A DNA stretch of 64,000 bases from CAVWSM01 sp963798505 (GTDB lineage: Bacteria > Actinomycetota > Actinomycetes > Jiangellales > Jiangellaceae): positions 248,001 through 312,000 of the forward strand of contig CAWCTX010000015.1 in assembly GCA_963798505.1 (NCBI GenBank). The letters run 5' to 3'. Of the stretch, positions 48,941 through 60,541 are shown piece after piece (the first letter of the stretch is position 1; every line of letters begins with the position of its first letter). The notes below the pieces were generated by a model. That model ran no database searches. It had not been told where the DNA came from and was given only the letters and a program-made list of their open reading frames with translations. The position numbers and the translations under genes are program-made.

Positions 48941-50253
48941 CGAGCTGCCCCGCGAACGAGTCGGCGGCCCCGACGGAAAGCCGGAGCGCCGGCAATGTCC
49001 GCCGCCAGCGCGGCAATGGCTCGTCGAGCAGGAGAGTCGGCCGCAACCTCGGTGAGCGTGCGGCCTTGCGCGAGCGCACGGTCGCAGGCGGCGCGGTCGT
49101 AGGGCACGAAGCAGATGTCGTCGACACCGACATAGCGCGCCAGGGCCTCAGCGGTCTGGCTGCGGGCGTCGCCGCCGATCGGCCCGCGACGCAGGCGGTT
49201 GACCACAACGCGGATGCGCGTGTCCGGCGCCACGTCGCGCAGATCGGTCAGCGCACGGACGAAGCGCTGCATGCCCACCGGGTCTGCGGCACCGACAGCA
49301 ACGATGGTGTCCGCCTGGCCGAGAGTGACCAGCGTTGCCGCGTTGCGGCGAGGTGCTGCCGTGTCGAAGGACAGCTCCTCGTCCTGCTCGAGGGAGAACC
49401 CGCAGTCGACGACGGTCATCTCAACCAGGCTGCGGGCGATGCCCCAGACAGCGCCGAGGGCCGCAGGGCGCAGCTCCGGCCAGCGGTCGGCACGGGCGAT
49501 GCCGGTCAGGACCTTGAGCTGCGGGTTGACCTGCCGCGCATGCCGGGCGAGCCCGGGCACATCGAGCTTGCCGTTGTTGGCCGCACGCGTGGCGGCGGCA
49601 AGACCTGGAGCCTCATCGAGAAGTCCTATGACCTGGGCGACGACGCCGCCGTAGGAGTCGGCGTCGGCAAGCAACGTGCGCCGGCCCAGCTGCGCCAGCT
49701 CGCTGGCCAACGTCACCGCGAGCGTGGTGCGCCCCGGCGCACCGGTCGGTCCCCAGACGGCGACGAGCTGCCCGCTGCCCGGCTCAACGTCGTCGGGGTC
49801 GGGCGCACCCGCCCAGCTGGACTGGGTCGCCAGTGTTGCCAGCTTGTCGGCTGCGTTGCCGGGGTCGGCGTATCCCGCCGGGGCGCCGGTGTCCTCGTCG
49901 ACCGCGGCACGCACCACAGCGGCGACCTCTGCTGGGTCGGCGTCGGCGGTGAGCACATGGCTGACGCCGAGTTGGCGAAGCAGCCGCTCCGCCTCCTCGT
50001 CGCCGGGCGCGATGACGCCGACGACCGCGACCCGGGCAACCGCGAGCCGCGTCAGCGCATCCCGGTCGAGTCTCCGCAGATCGGCGGAGAGCAACACAGC
50101 GCGAGCATGTCCCGAGGCCGCCGCGGCGAGCAGGTCGGAAAGATCGACGCAGCGCCGGACGACCGCGACCCCCAACGCACCACGCTCGAGCCCCGCGACG
50201 AGTTGCGACTCCCAGGGTGCACCGGTGACGGCGGTGAGTAGGGGGAGTGTCAT
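48937..50253 (-). CDS. CpaE-like MinD/ParA-type ATPase
   Basis: 438 residues. Residues 1-125 form a receiver-like domain without an obvious phosphorylation site. The rest is a MinD/ParA fold: LVAVWGPTGAPGRTTLAVTL (deviant Walker A without the usual KGGxGKT Lys), LLADADSYGGVV, MTVVDCGFSLEQDEE and VRVVVNRLRRG. CpaE proteins position Tad pilus machinery. ATG 50253 overlaps the cpaB-like stop (ATGA). Intact. Confidence 0.82.
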   Translation of the reverse strand: MTLPLLTAVTGAPWESQLVAGLERGALGVAVVRRCVDLSDLLAAAASGHARAVLLSADLRRLDRDALTRLAVARVAVVGVIAPGDEEAERLLRQLGVSHVLTADADPAEVAAVVRAAVDEDTGAPAGYADPGNAADKLATLATQSSWAGAPDPDDVEPGSGQLVAVWGPTGAPGRTTLAVTLASELAQLGRRTLLADADSYGGVVAQVIGLLDEAPGLAAATRAANNGKLDVPGLARHARQVNPQLKVLTGIARADRWPELRPAALGAVWGIARSLVEMTVVDCGFSLEQDEELSFDTAAPRRNAATLVTLGQADTIVAVGAADPVGMQRFVRALTDLRDVAPDTRIRVVVNRLRRGPIGGDARSQTAEALARYVGVDDICFVPYDRAACDRALAQGRTLTEVAADSPARRAIAALAADIAGAPAFRRGRRLVRGAAR

Positions 50254-50970
50254 CGAGAGCCGGCCTGAGGAACGACGGTGAGGAAGACCTGCTCGGCCCG
50301 CGCAGCGGAGATCAGCCGCGCGACGATCGCGTCGCTGTCTGCGCCCCGGGCGGTCACCGCAAGCGTCACGGACACGCTGTCGGACGGACCCGACAGGCCA
50401 CCGCCGCCCTGGTCGAAGTCAGTCACCACGACGTCGGTCAGCAATTGTTCGGCGACGCCGGCGACCTCGTCGGGCCCTGCTCCGTCTTCAGGGTCGACCC
50501 AGACGTCGACGTGCGAGCCACGGCCAAGCCCGGCAGGGCGCTCCTGGGAGGGGATCGCCATCGTGATGTAGCGCAGATCGTCGGCGGCGTCGGAGTCCGT
50601 GGGCACCACAGCGCTTGCGGGCACGAGCTCTCCTGCGGCGACCGACCGTACGACCCGGTAGCCGTCAAGCGCCGACCCGGCGGCGATGTAGCGATCGAGC
50701 CCGCCGTCGAACCGGACCGCCTGCTCGTTGAGGTCGCTCGCGCTCAGGGTCATGCCGGGCTCGAGATCCTCGGCAGCAACGAGGACAAGCGTCGTCTCGT
50801 CGGCCGCCGCCACCACGCGGGCGCCGACGGCGACCGAGCCCGAGCACCAGCAACGCGCCCATGACGAGGCGGGCGTCCAGCCAGCGCGCCCGGCCCAGTC
50901 GACTCGCCGACGGAGAGGCAACGTCGCCGGGTTGCTGGGACGAGCGGGGTGGTGCAGCAGTTTCGATCAT
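50250..50970 (-). CDS. CpaB/RcpC-like SAF-domain protein, frame broken at the membrane helix
   Basis: About 240 residues when rejoined. N-terminus from ATG 50970 (MIETAAPPRSSQQPGDVASP) leads into a membrane helix LDARLVMGALLVLG, where the frame shifts (about 50838), continuing as SVAVGARVVAAADETTLVLV. The SAF domain follows: DLEPGMTLSASDLNEQAVRF and SVAAGELVPASAV, then a C-terminal RcpC-type domain. CpaB/RcpC proteins assist Tad pilin export. It forms a coupled unit with the CpaE-like gene. Confidence 0.78.
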
Positions 50971-51008
50971 GAGGTCCCCGTGGGCAGCCGTAGAGCAGTG
51001 CGTCATAG

Positions 51009-51027
51009 TTTGCCCTAGTTAGGCAAA
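51009..51027. promoter_or_regulatory. Short palindrome in the cpaB-like promoter region
   Basis: TTTGCC and GGCAAA flank a 7-bp spacer, 39 bp upstream of the cpaB-like start. Size and position suit an operator, but the arms are short. Confidence 0.3.
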
Positions 51028-51159
51028 TCCATGGCGGGCACAGCATACGGTCCAGCAACGCCTGGCGGAACTTGTCGGCGGCAACTGTGGACAACAGCAG
51101 CCAAGCGGGGCCAACCAGTGCCAGACTGTGGACAGCAGGGCTGAGGCGAGGAGGAGCAC

Positions 51160-51399
51160 ATGGCTGGCGACGCACCGCGGTTTCTGCAGCTGGCCGATGT
51201 CGCGGAGGTGCTCAACGTCTCCAGTGCCCAGGTCTACGCGCTGGTCCGCAGCGGTGACCTGCCGGCGATCCGCATCGGCGGGCGCGGGCAGTGGCGGGTC
51301 GAGGTGAGCGCGCTGGAGGACTACATCCAGCGGATGTATGCAGAGACGAAGGCCTACGTCCGCACCAACCCCCTCGGCCGGGCAGACGACGCACTCTAG
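51160..51399 (+). CDS. Excisionase-type helix-turn-helix protein
   Basis: 79 residues. FLQLADVAEVLNVSSAQVYA LVRSGDLPAIRIGGRGQWRV is the MerR-like/excisionase HTH with wing; EVSALEDYIQRMYAETKAYV follows. Small proteins of this type include the developmental regulator BldC. ATG 51160 has AGGAGGAG upstream. Two DnaA-like boxes (51086, 51127) lie in its promoter region. Confidence 0.88.
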   Translation: MAGDAPRFLQLADVAEVLNVSSAQVYALVRSGDLPAIRIGGRGQWRVEVSALEDYIQRMYAETKAYVRTNPLGRADDAL

Positions 51400-51950
51400 G
51401 CACGGCGGGCCGTGGCGAACCCGCTGAACGGCACGACCCGTACGGCTCGAACGTCCTCGAGGCGACGAGCTTCGGCCAGGCCGTGCTCGGCCACCTCGAA
51501 GAAATCGGCGCCTACGCGGTCGATCGTGCCGGTGACGGCAGAGCCATCGACGAGCATGATCCGCACCGGCGCGCGGTCGCGGGCGAGTGCGCGCAACACG
51601 TGGCTCAGGCCGAGCCGCGCCGCCACCTTGCCTGGCTGGGCGGCGGTCACTCCGGAGCCCGGCAGCCCGTAGATCCCGGTCAGCGCATCGACCGACACCA
51701 CCAACTCACGCCCCGCGTCGTCGATGACGAGCAGCCAGCCAGGCCCCGACGTCTCGAGGCGGCCGGTCAGCGCGCCGGCGCCGACGATCTGCAAGCGGAG
51801 GACGTGGCCGACCGCCGCCGTGAGGCGGTCGAGCAGGCGCACGGCGGCGCGCTCGCGCCGCGTGCGGTCGGCGACCTCGCTGGCGAGCTCGGCGGCGTCG
51901 GCCGCCTCGAGCTGAGCCTCGAAGTCTGCGAACAGCGCGTCCCAACGCAT
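51396..51950 (-). CDS. Hypothetical protein conserved in actinobacteria
   Basis: 184 residues from ATG 51950, preceded by GGGAGGG. It starts MRWDALFADFEAQLEAADAA ELASEVADRTRRERA (a charged helix), then a beta-rich part with GRLETSGPGWLLVIDDAGRE LVVSVDALTGI and ILVDGSAVTGTIDRVGADFF EVAEH. This looks like two small SH3- or Sm-like barrels, but I do not recognise a named family. It converges with the HTH gene (4-bp overlap). Confidence 0.7.
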   Translation of the reverse strand: MRWDALFADFEAQLEAADAAELASEVADRTRRERAAVRLLDRLTAAVGHVLRLQIVGAGALTGRLETSGPGWLLVIDDAGRELVVSVDALTGIYGLPGSGVTAAQPGKVAARLGLSHVLRALARDRAPVRIMLVDGSAVTGTIDRVGADFFEVAEHGLAEARRLEDVRAVRVVPFSGFATARRA

Positions 51951-52040
51951 GACCCACACCCTCCCGTCTGTTGGCTGTCAAACCTAGCCTTCCACAACCT
52001 CAACACAAAGAGTTGACTTAGCGGCTGTCATCGGTTGTCA

Positions 52041-52060
52041 TAAGCAAACGTAAGCAAACG
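52041..52060. repeat. Tandem decamers in the LysM gene promoter region
   Basis: TAAGCAAACG occurs twice in direct tandem, right after TTGTCA (a possible -35) and 21 bp before the LysM protein start. It may be a regulator site or chance. Confidence 0.4.
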
Positions 52061-52080
52061 AAGGTATCGGAGCACGACTG

Positions 52081-52800
52081 ATGACCAACCTGGCCGGGAC
52101 CGCGCGAGCGGCCTTCGTTCTGGTGGCCCTCGGCGTCGCCACGGCGGTGTTCGTCGACATCGCGCGAGACGCTGAGCGCGACCGCCTGGACGGACTCGTG
52201 GCGTTCCTGAGCAGCCTTGGCGCCGCGGTGCTCAGCTCGTGGCTCGCGCTTGCCATCATGATCACGGCGCTCGCCTCGGTGCCGGGTGTCATCGGTCAAG
52301 CGGCCGGCGTGCTCGGGATGCGCATCACTCCGGCGGCGGCGCGGCGAGTCGTGCAGGTCATGCTCGGCGTCTCGCTCGCGACCGCGGTGACGAGCCTCCC
52401 GCTCGCCGCATCGGCGCAGGCACCGCCATCGACGGTGATCCTCGCGACGGCGACCGACGAGATGTTCGCGGCGCTGCCACAAGTGAGCCGTCCCGAGCAG
52501 TCCCCCGACAGCACGGGCGGGTGGACGCCGGTCGTCCCGGCCCCGATGTCGGCAACAACCCCGCACAGCCCTGTGGCCGTGGTGTCGACGCCACCGCGCG
52601 ACGCGGAGGCGGTCCCCGACGAGGTTGTCGTGCGCCGCGGCGACAGTCTCTGGGCCATCGCCGCCCGAGCTCTCGGGCCCGCGGCGAGCGACGCCGAGGT
52701 CGCGGCGGCCTGGCCCCGTTGGTTCGACGCCAACCGCGCCGCGATCGGCCCGGACCCCGACGTCATCCGCCCCGGCACTGTGCTGCACGCGCCGGCCTGA
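52081..52800 (+). CDS. Membrane protein with C-terminal LysM domain
   Basis: 239 residues. Two or three N-terminal membrane helices (ARAAFVLVALGVATAVFVDI; LAALAIMITALASVPGV-like segment; RVVQVMLGVSLATAVTSLPL), a Pro/Thr linker, then a LysM domain (EVVVRRGDSLWAIAARALGP ... IRPGTVLHAPA, about 185-238) that binds peptidoglycan. It probably sits in the membrane with LysM in the wall. Followed by the Rv3235-like gene after 44 bp. Confidence 0.88.
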   Translation: MTNLAGTARAAFVLVALGVATAVFVDIARDAERDRLDGLVAFLSSLGAAVLSSWLALAIMITALASVPGVIGQAAGVLGMRITPAAARRVVQVMLGVSLATAVTSLPLAASAQAPPSTVILATATDEMFAALPQVSRPEQSPDSTGGWTPVVPAPMSATTPHSPVAVVSTPPRDAEAVPDEVVVRRGDSLWAIAARALGPAASDAEVAAAWPRWFDANRAAIGPDPDVIRPGTVLHAPA

Positions 52801-52844
52801 TCGCCCATCTCGCAGTAACCACCCACCTGGTCGAGGGAGGCCCC

Positions 52845-53459
52845 GTGGTCCACCGCCCCACCGCCCACGCGACGCCGAAGTCGAGGCTTCGTCTGGTCCG
52901 TCCGCCGGACAGCGCACCGCCCTTTGACGACGAGTTGGGAAAGCCGCCGGTCATCCCGCCGACGCAAGGCGCCCTCGCGCTCGAGTTTCGCCTGCCGAGC
53001 GGAGTCGCCGCGATCCCGGAGCCGCCAGCTCAGCTGCGGCTGATCATCGATGAGCCCGCACCGCGACCATCGAGCGAGCCCGACGACGAAGACCTCGACC
53101 GCTTCTGCGCTCGGCAGCCCTCGTCGACATCGACCCTCCCGGACCCGAAGGTGTGGATCGCCCGGCTGAGCCAGGCAACCGTCGAGGTCCTCGCGGGCGT
53201 CCGCCCACTCGCCCAACTGAGCCCGTGGCTGGACGAGCGCGTTCACCAGCAGCTCGCGATACGCGTCAAGGCGGCCTCCAAACGCCAACTCGCCCCACGG
53301 CTGCAGGCGCGGCTGCGCACGGTCCGCATCTGCCTGCCGGCCGACGGGATCGTCGAGGCGAGCGCCGTGGTGCAGCACGGCCCGCGGTGCCGTGCCATGG
53401 CGCTTCGGCTGGAGGGCTTGGACGGGCGGTGGCGCTGCACGGAGCTCGCGTTGGTCTAG
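52845..53459 (+). CDS. Rv3235-family protein
   Basis: 204 residues from GTG 52845. A Pro-rich N-terminal half is followed by a compact domain: WIARLSQATVEVLAGVRPLA QLSPWLDERVHQQLAIRVKA, then RLRTVRICLPADGIVEASAV and GRCRAMALRLEGLDGRWRCT ELALV, the Rv3235 family. Function unknown; in actinobacteria it usually lies near secA, as here. The next gene starts immediately after its stop. Confidence 0.85.
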   Translation: MVHRPTAHATPKSRLRLVRPPDSAPPFDDELGKPPVIPPTQGALALEFRLPSGVAAIPEPPAQLRLIIDEPAPRPSSEPDDEDLDRFCARQPSSTSTLPDPKVWIARLSQATVEVLAGVRPLAQLSPWLDERVHQQLAIRVKAASKRQLAPRLQARLRTVRICLPADGIVEASAVVQHGPRCRAMALRLEGLDGRWRCTELALV

Positions 53460-54276
53460 GTGGCTGCGTCACGCTTGGGGACCTCTGGCAAGGCGCGCGG
53501 AGGGTGCAGCGTGATGCAGCGGCTCGCAGACGGTCGCCGGGTGTTCGTCAAGCGGCACCCGGGCGCACCGCCGGACTTCTTCACGGCCGAGGCCCGGGGG
53601 CTCGAGCTGCTCCGCGAGGTTCCCGGCGGCATGCCGGTCCCCGAGGTGGTCTCGGCAGACGCCGAGCAGCTCGTGCTCGCGTGGATCGACGAAGGCCCCC
53701 CGTCAGTCGACGCCGCCGACAGCATCGGACGCGCGCTGGCGCACACCCACGCCCACGGCCGACAGGAGCTTGGCCTCCCCGATGGCGACGGCTACATCGG
53801 ACCGCTGCCGCTGCCCAACGGGCCGGAGCCGTCGTGGCCGCAGTTCTATGCCGAGCGGCGAGTCCGCCCGTTCGCGCGGATGGCGTACGACAAGGGCTCG
53901 CTCAGCGGTTCCGACCTCGCCACGGTCGAACGCGTCATCGAGTCGCTCGACGAGCTTGCCGGTCCTGAGGAGCCGCCGGCGCTCATCCACGGCGACCTGT
54001 GGAGCGGCAACCTGCTTTGGGGACGCGACGGCAGGGGCTGGCTGATCGACGCAGCGGCCGTGCACGGTGGGCACCGCGAGACCGACCTGGCGATGCTCGC
54101 GCTGTTCGGCGCGCCGCACCTCGATCGGATCCTGGGCGCCTACCAGGAGGTCGCTCCGCTCGCGTCAGGATGGCGGGATCGGGTGGCCCTGCACCAGCTG
54201 CACCCGGTGCTCGTGCACGCCGTGCTGTTCGGTGGCGGCTACGGCGCGTCCGCTGGTGCGCTCGCCCGTGAGTGCC

Positions 54277-54305
<29 letters not shown>
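53460..54305 (+). CDS. Fructosamine kinase family protein
   Basis: 281 residues, protein-kinase-like fold. RVFVKRHPGAPPDFFTAEAR GLELL (ATP-binding Lys), then VLAWIDEGPPS, GRALAHTHAHG and the catalytic loop PALIHGDLWSGNLLWG (HGD, metal-binding Asn), closing with DAAAVHGGHRETDLAML. The family phosphorylates ketosamines from glycated proteins, though small bacterial members may use other substrates. The GTG follows the preceding TAG directly. Its end overlaps the convergent secA by 29 bp. Confidence 0.9.
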
Positions 54306-57117
<2,812 letters not shown>

Positions 57118-57259
57118 GCTGGTTCGCTCCTTGGACGGAAGTCCGGGTCGCCGGGCTGGTAGCCCGGCATGTGGGCGCGGTTTAGCGCCCCGACGAGCCA
57201 TGGTACGTGGCTCCTGGGAGGTTAAACGCCTGGCCGCTGCTCTGGGTGCCCGTGCGACG

Positions 57260-58396
57260 ATGCCGAGTATGCAGCCTGTCGAGCTCAGCGATGACCTTGT
57301 ACGCCTTCGCCTGGCCACCCTTGACGACGTCGACGAGATCGTCGAGCAGTGCACCGACCCCGAGGTGGCGCGCTGGACCACGGTGCCGCAGCCGTACGGG
57401 CGGGCCGACGCGGAGTCGTTCGTCAGCGAGTTCATTCCCAAGGGCTGGGCCGAGGGCAACGACCTGACCTGGGCCATCGATGTGGGCGGACGCTTCGCAG
57501 GGTCGGTCTCCATGCGGCCCGACGGCAACGGGCGGGGCGAGATCGGCTACGGGCTGGCGCGATGGGCGCGCGGCCAGGGCGTGATGACCCGGGCGGCGAA
57601 GCTGGCCGTCGCGTGGGCGCTCTCGGCCGACGGCCTCGGGCTGCGTGCGGTGGAGTGGCGGGCCCACGTAGGCAACTGGGCGTCGCGGCGGGTCGCTTGG
57701 CGGCTCGGGTTCCGGATCGAGGGGACCGTACGGGCTCTCTGCGCGCAGCGCGGCGAGCTGCGCGACGCGTGGATCGGCACGCTGCTGGCGGGCGAGCCGC
57801 TGCAACCGGCGACGACCTGGCTGGACGTGCCGGTGCTCGGCGGGCCGGACGTGATGCTGCGGCCACTGGCGGACGCCGACGCGGACGCGATCGCCGAGGC
57901 GTTCAACGACCCCGTGACGCAGCACTGGTTCGGCGGGCTGCCGACGCCGTACCCGATCGAGGACGCCCGTGCCTTCCTCGAGGAACGCCGCGAGGATGCG
58001 GCCAGTGGCCGCGGGGTGAACTGGGCGGTGACGCACACCGAGGGCGGACCGCTCCTGGGGTCCGTCGGGCTTGGCCGCCTGAAAAATCGCGACGGCGGAG
58101 GCGAGATCTCCTACTGGATGCACCCCGCGGCACGCGGGCAGGGCATGGTGACCGAGGCGGTACGGACTGTGGTGCGGCACGCGTTCATCGACGAGCGGGA
58201 CGGCGGCCTGGGCCTGCGGCATCTGGTCATTGCGCACGCCGACGGCAACGAGGCGTCGCGGAGGGTGATCGAGCGGACCGGGTTCCGGCCGATGGGTGTC
58301 GAGCGGGCGGGAGAGCGTATCCGCGGCGGGGTGGTGGTCGACCTGCACTGGTACGACCTGCTGGTGGACGACCCGACGCCGCTAACTCCCTGTTGA
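57260..58396 (+). CDS. Tandem GNAT N-acetyltransferase
   Basis: 378 residues with two RimJ/RimL-like GNAT domains in one chain. Domain 1 (about 5-180): LVRLRLATLDDVDEIVEQCT and YGLARWARGQGVMTRAAKLA (acetyl-CoA loop RGQGVM). Domain 2 (about 190-375): VMLRPLADADADAIAEAFND and SYWMHPAARGQGMVTEAVRT VV, VIERTGFRPMGVERAGERI. Both loops look intact. Substrate unknown; perhaps one half is only structural. The start could be ATG 57260 or 57269. Divergent from secA. Confidence 0.88.
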   Translation: MPSMQPVELSDDLVRLRLATLDDVDEIVEQCTDPEVARWTTVPQPYGRADAESFVSEFIPKGWAEGNDLTWAIDVGGRFAGSVSMRPDGNGRGEIGYGLARWARGQGVMTRAAKLAVAWALSADGLGLRAVEWRAHVGNWASRRVAWRLGFRIEGTVRALCAQRGELRDAWIGTLLAGEPLQPATTWLDVPVLGGPDVMLRPLADADADAIAEAFNDPVTQHWFGGLPTPYPIEDARAFLEERREDAASGRGVNWAVTHTEGGPLLGSVGLGRLKNRDGGGEISYWMHPAARGQGMVTEAVRTVVRHAFIDERDGGLGLRHLVIAHADGNEASRRVIERTGFRPMGVERAGERIRGGVVVDLHWYDLLVDDPTPLTPC

Positions 58397-58452
58397 TCAT
58401 GGCAAAGGCGTGATCATCTGCGAAGAATGATCACGCCTTCGCCATGATCAAC
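58392..58452. repeat. 61-bp palindromic intergenic repeat, copy 3
   Basis: 26-bp arms, 9-bp centre (CTGCGAAGA). Relative to copy 2 a T-A pair in the stem has become C-G on both arms (AAGGTGTG/CACACCT to AAGGCGTG/CACGCCT), a compensated change. It begins five bases before the GNAT stop codon ends and fills the gap between two convergent genes. Confidence 0.9.
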
Positions 58453-58473
58453 GCGGGCTTGGGGTCAGGCGGG

Positions 58474-59694
58474 TCAGGCGGCGAGCGCGACGGCCGCGGA
58501 CAGATGGGGTGCGAGGTCGCCGCGGCCGTTGACCACCACGTCGGCGAGGCCGAGCCAGTCGGCCATGGTGCGCAGCTCGGCCGCGAGCTCATCGGCAGTG
58601 TCGCCGGGCGCATCGGGCTCGACCCACGCCGCCTGCACCCGCAGCGCGCCCGACTGCCGGTCGGCCTTGAGATCGACGCGGGCCACGAGCTGGTCGCCGA
58701 GCAGGAACGGCAGCACGTAGTAGCCGTGCACGCGCTTGTCGGCCGGGACATAGATCTCGATGCGGTAGCGGAACCCGAAGATCGCCTCGGTGCGCGCGCG
58801 CTCCCAGACCAGCGGGTCGAACGGGGCGAGGAGTGCCCGCGCGTTGACCCGCCGCGGCAGCCGGGCATCGCGGTGCAGGAATGCGGGCCGGTGCCAGCCC
58901 TCGATGCGGGCGGGCGTGAGCTCGCCGCTCTCGACGAGGTCGTCGATGGCCGCCCGCGTCTCGGGTGGGCTAAGCCGGAAGTAGTCGCGCAGGCACTGCT
59001 CGGTCGCGACCCCGTGGGCGCGGGCCGCGATGCGGACCAGGTCGCGCCTCGCGTCGGCCGGGTCGGGAGTGGGCGCGGCCAGCACGGCCGGTGGGAGCAC
59101 GCGCTCGGGGACGTCGTACAGCCGCTCAAAGCCGCGCCGACCCGCCGACGTGACCTGCCCGGACCAGAACAGCCACTCGAGAGCGCGCTTGACGTCGGAC
59201 CAGTTCCAGCCCCAGTCGCTGCGCTCGGGTCGGGGCGCGTCGTGCTCGATCTCACCCGCGGTCACCGGCCCCAGCTGGCGAACCTCTTCGAGAACCCAGT
59301 CGACGAACGCCGGCTGCTCCTCCACGATGCGCCGGACCCCACCCCACGCCTCGTCGCGGGCGCGATCCATGCGCCAGCGCAGCAGCGGCTGTGTCTCGAC
59401 CGGGAGCAGCGACGCCTCGTGCCCCCAGTATTCGAAGAGCGTTCGCGGCGCCTTGCCCGCGGCCCGGTCGACGAGCGACATCGGATAGGGCCCTAGCCGG
59501 CTGAACGCCGGCAGGTAGTGGGCGCGCGCGAGGACGTTGACCGAGTCGATCTGCAGCAGCCCGGTCTGGGCGACCACTCGTCGCAGGCCGCGCATGTCGA
59601 CCCGGCCGCTCGGGCGCGGCACCGTGAACCCCTGCCCGGCCAGGGCGACGCGTCGTGCTTGTGCGCGGGAGAGCTGCTCTGGTCGGCGCGGCAT
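58474..59694 (-). CDS. Winged-helix DNA-binding protein, YcaQ/AlkX-like
   Basis: 406 residues. LSRAQARRVALAGQGF, then MRGLRRVVAQTGLLQIDSVN VLARAHYLPAFSRLGPY and LFEYWGHEASLLPVETQPLL are typical of the HTH_42 family, which includes YcaQ and AlkZ-like glycosylases that unhook DNA crosslinks. The family's catalytic QxD motif appears as LQID. The C-terminal part (FDPLVWERARTEAIFGFRYR IEIYVP; KRVHGYYVLPFLLGDQLVAR VDLKADR) is complete. Function as a glycosylase is inferred. ATG 59694. Confidence 0.88.
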   Translation of the reverse strand: MPRRPEQLSRAQARRVALAGQGFTVPRPSGRVDMRGLRRVVAQTGLLQIDSVNVLARAHYLPAFSRLGPYPMSLVDRAAGKAPRTLFEYWGHEASLLPVETQPLLRWRMDRARDEAWGGVRRIVEEQPAFVDWVLEEVRQLGPVTAGEIEHDAPRPERSDWGWNWSDVKRALEWLFWSGQVTSAGRRGFERLYDVPERVLPPAVLAAPTPDPADARRDLVRIAARAHGVATEQCLRDYFRLSPPETRAAIDDLVESGELTPARIEGWHRPAFLHRDARLPRRVNARALLAPFDPLVWERARTEAIFGFRYRIEIYVPADKRVHGYYVLPFLLGDQLVARVDLKADRQSGALRVQAAWVEPDAPGDTADELAAELRTMADWLGLADVVVNGRGDLAPHLSAAVALAA

Positions 59695-59740
59695 GGGCCC
59701 GATCGTGCCAGCCGGCTCCGACAACGCCCGCTGTGCGGGG

Positions 59741-60400
59741 TCAGTCGTCGGGCGTGAGCGACAGGTGGATGACGCCGTAGTCGTAACCACGGCGGCGGTA
59801 GACAACGCTCGGCAGCTTGGTCTCCGAGTCGACGAACAGGTAGAAGTCGTGCCCGACGAGCTCCATCTCGTAGAGCGCCTGGTCAAGGGTCATCGGCTTG
59901 GCCTGGTGGGTCTTGGTGCGCACGACCATCGGGCCTTCATCGGCGAATAGGTCCGCGCCGTCGGTCCGCTCGGTGTAGCGGGCGGCCTGCTCCTCCAGGT
60001 AGTCGACAGGGCTCTGCTGCGGCAGCGTTGCGCCCGCCGCGGCGGCATCGAGACCGGCAGTCGCCTGCGCGACGGACACCGGCGTGCGGTGGCCGCGGTG
60101 CACGCGCTTGCGGTCGGCGACCTTGCGCAGCTGCGTCTCGAGCCGCTCGGTGGCAAGGTCGAGCGCGGAGTATTTGTCAGGTGCGGCGGCCTCGGCGCGG
60201 ATCACCGGGCCCTTGGAGTGAACGGTGAGCTCGACGCGCTCGGCCATGTCGGCCATGCGCGGATTGGTCTCCTTGGAAACCTCGACATCGATGCGGATCA
60301 CGCGGCTGTTCAGTCGCTCGAGACGCCCGAGCTTGTCGTTGACGTGCAGGCGAAACCGCTCTTTGATCTCGCAGCGACGGCCTTTGACGACGATGTCCAC
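59741..60400 (-). CDS. hpf: Long-form ribosome hibernation promoting factor
   Basis: 219 residues. The N-terminal HPF/YfiA domain (VDIVVKGRRCEIKERFRLHV NDKLGRLERL; VEVSKETNPR; AAAPDKYSALDLATERLETQ LRK) binds the 30S subunit, and the C-terminal domain (KPMTLDQALYEMELVGHDFY LFVDSETKLPSVVYRRRGYD YGVIHL) dimerises ribosomes. GTG 60400 has GGGAGG seven bases upstream. It silences ribosomes in stress or stationary phase. Lies between comF and secA, as usual in actinobacteria. Confidence 0.95.
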   Translation of the reverse strand: MDIVVKGRRCEIKERFRLHVNDKLGRLERLNSRVIRIDVEVSKETNPRMADMAERVELTVHSKGPVIRAEAAAPDKYSALDLATERLETQLRKVADRKRVHRGHRTPVSVAQATAGLDAAAAGATLPQQSPVDYLEEQAARYTERTDGADLFADEGPMVVRTKTHQAKPMTLDQALYEMELVGHDFYLFVDSETKLPSVVYRRRGYDYGVIHLSLTPDD

Positions 60401-60541
60401 GCGGGACCTCCCGGCTCTCGAGGAAAAGCCCGAGGGACCGTGGCCGACCCACGTCAGGGGGGCTACCCCCGGGGCCTGCCGGTCCACCTCAGCGGACCGA
60501 CGCTCGCTCACGACCACCCGGGCGGGTGCCATAGAAAGACG

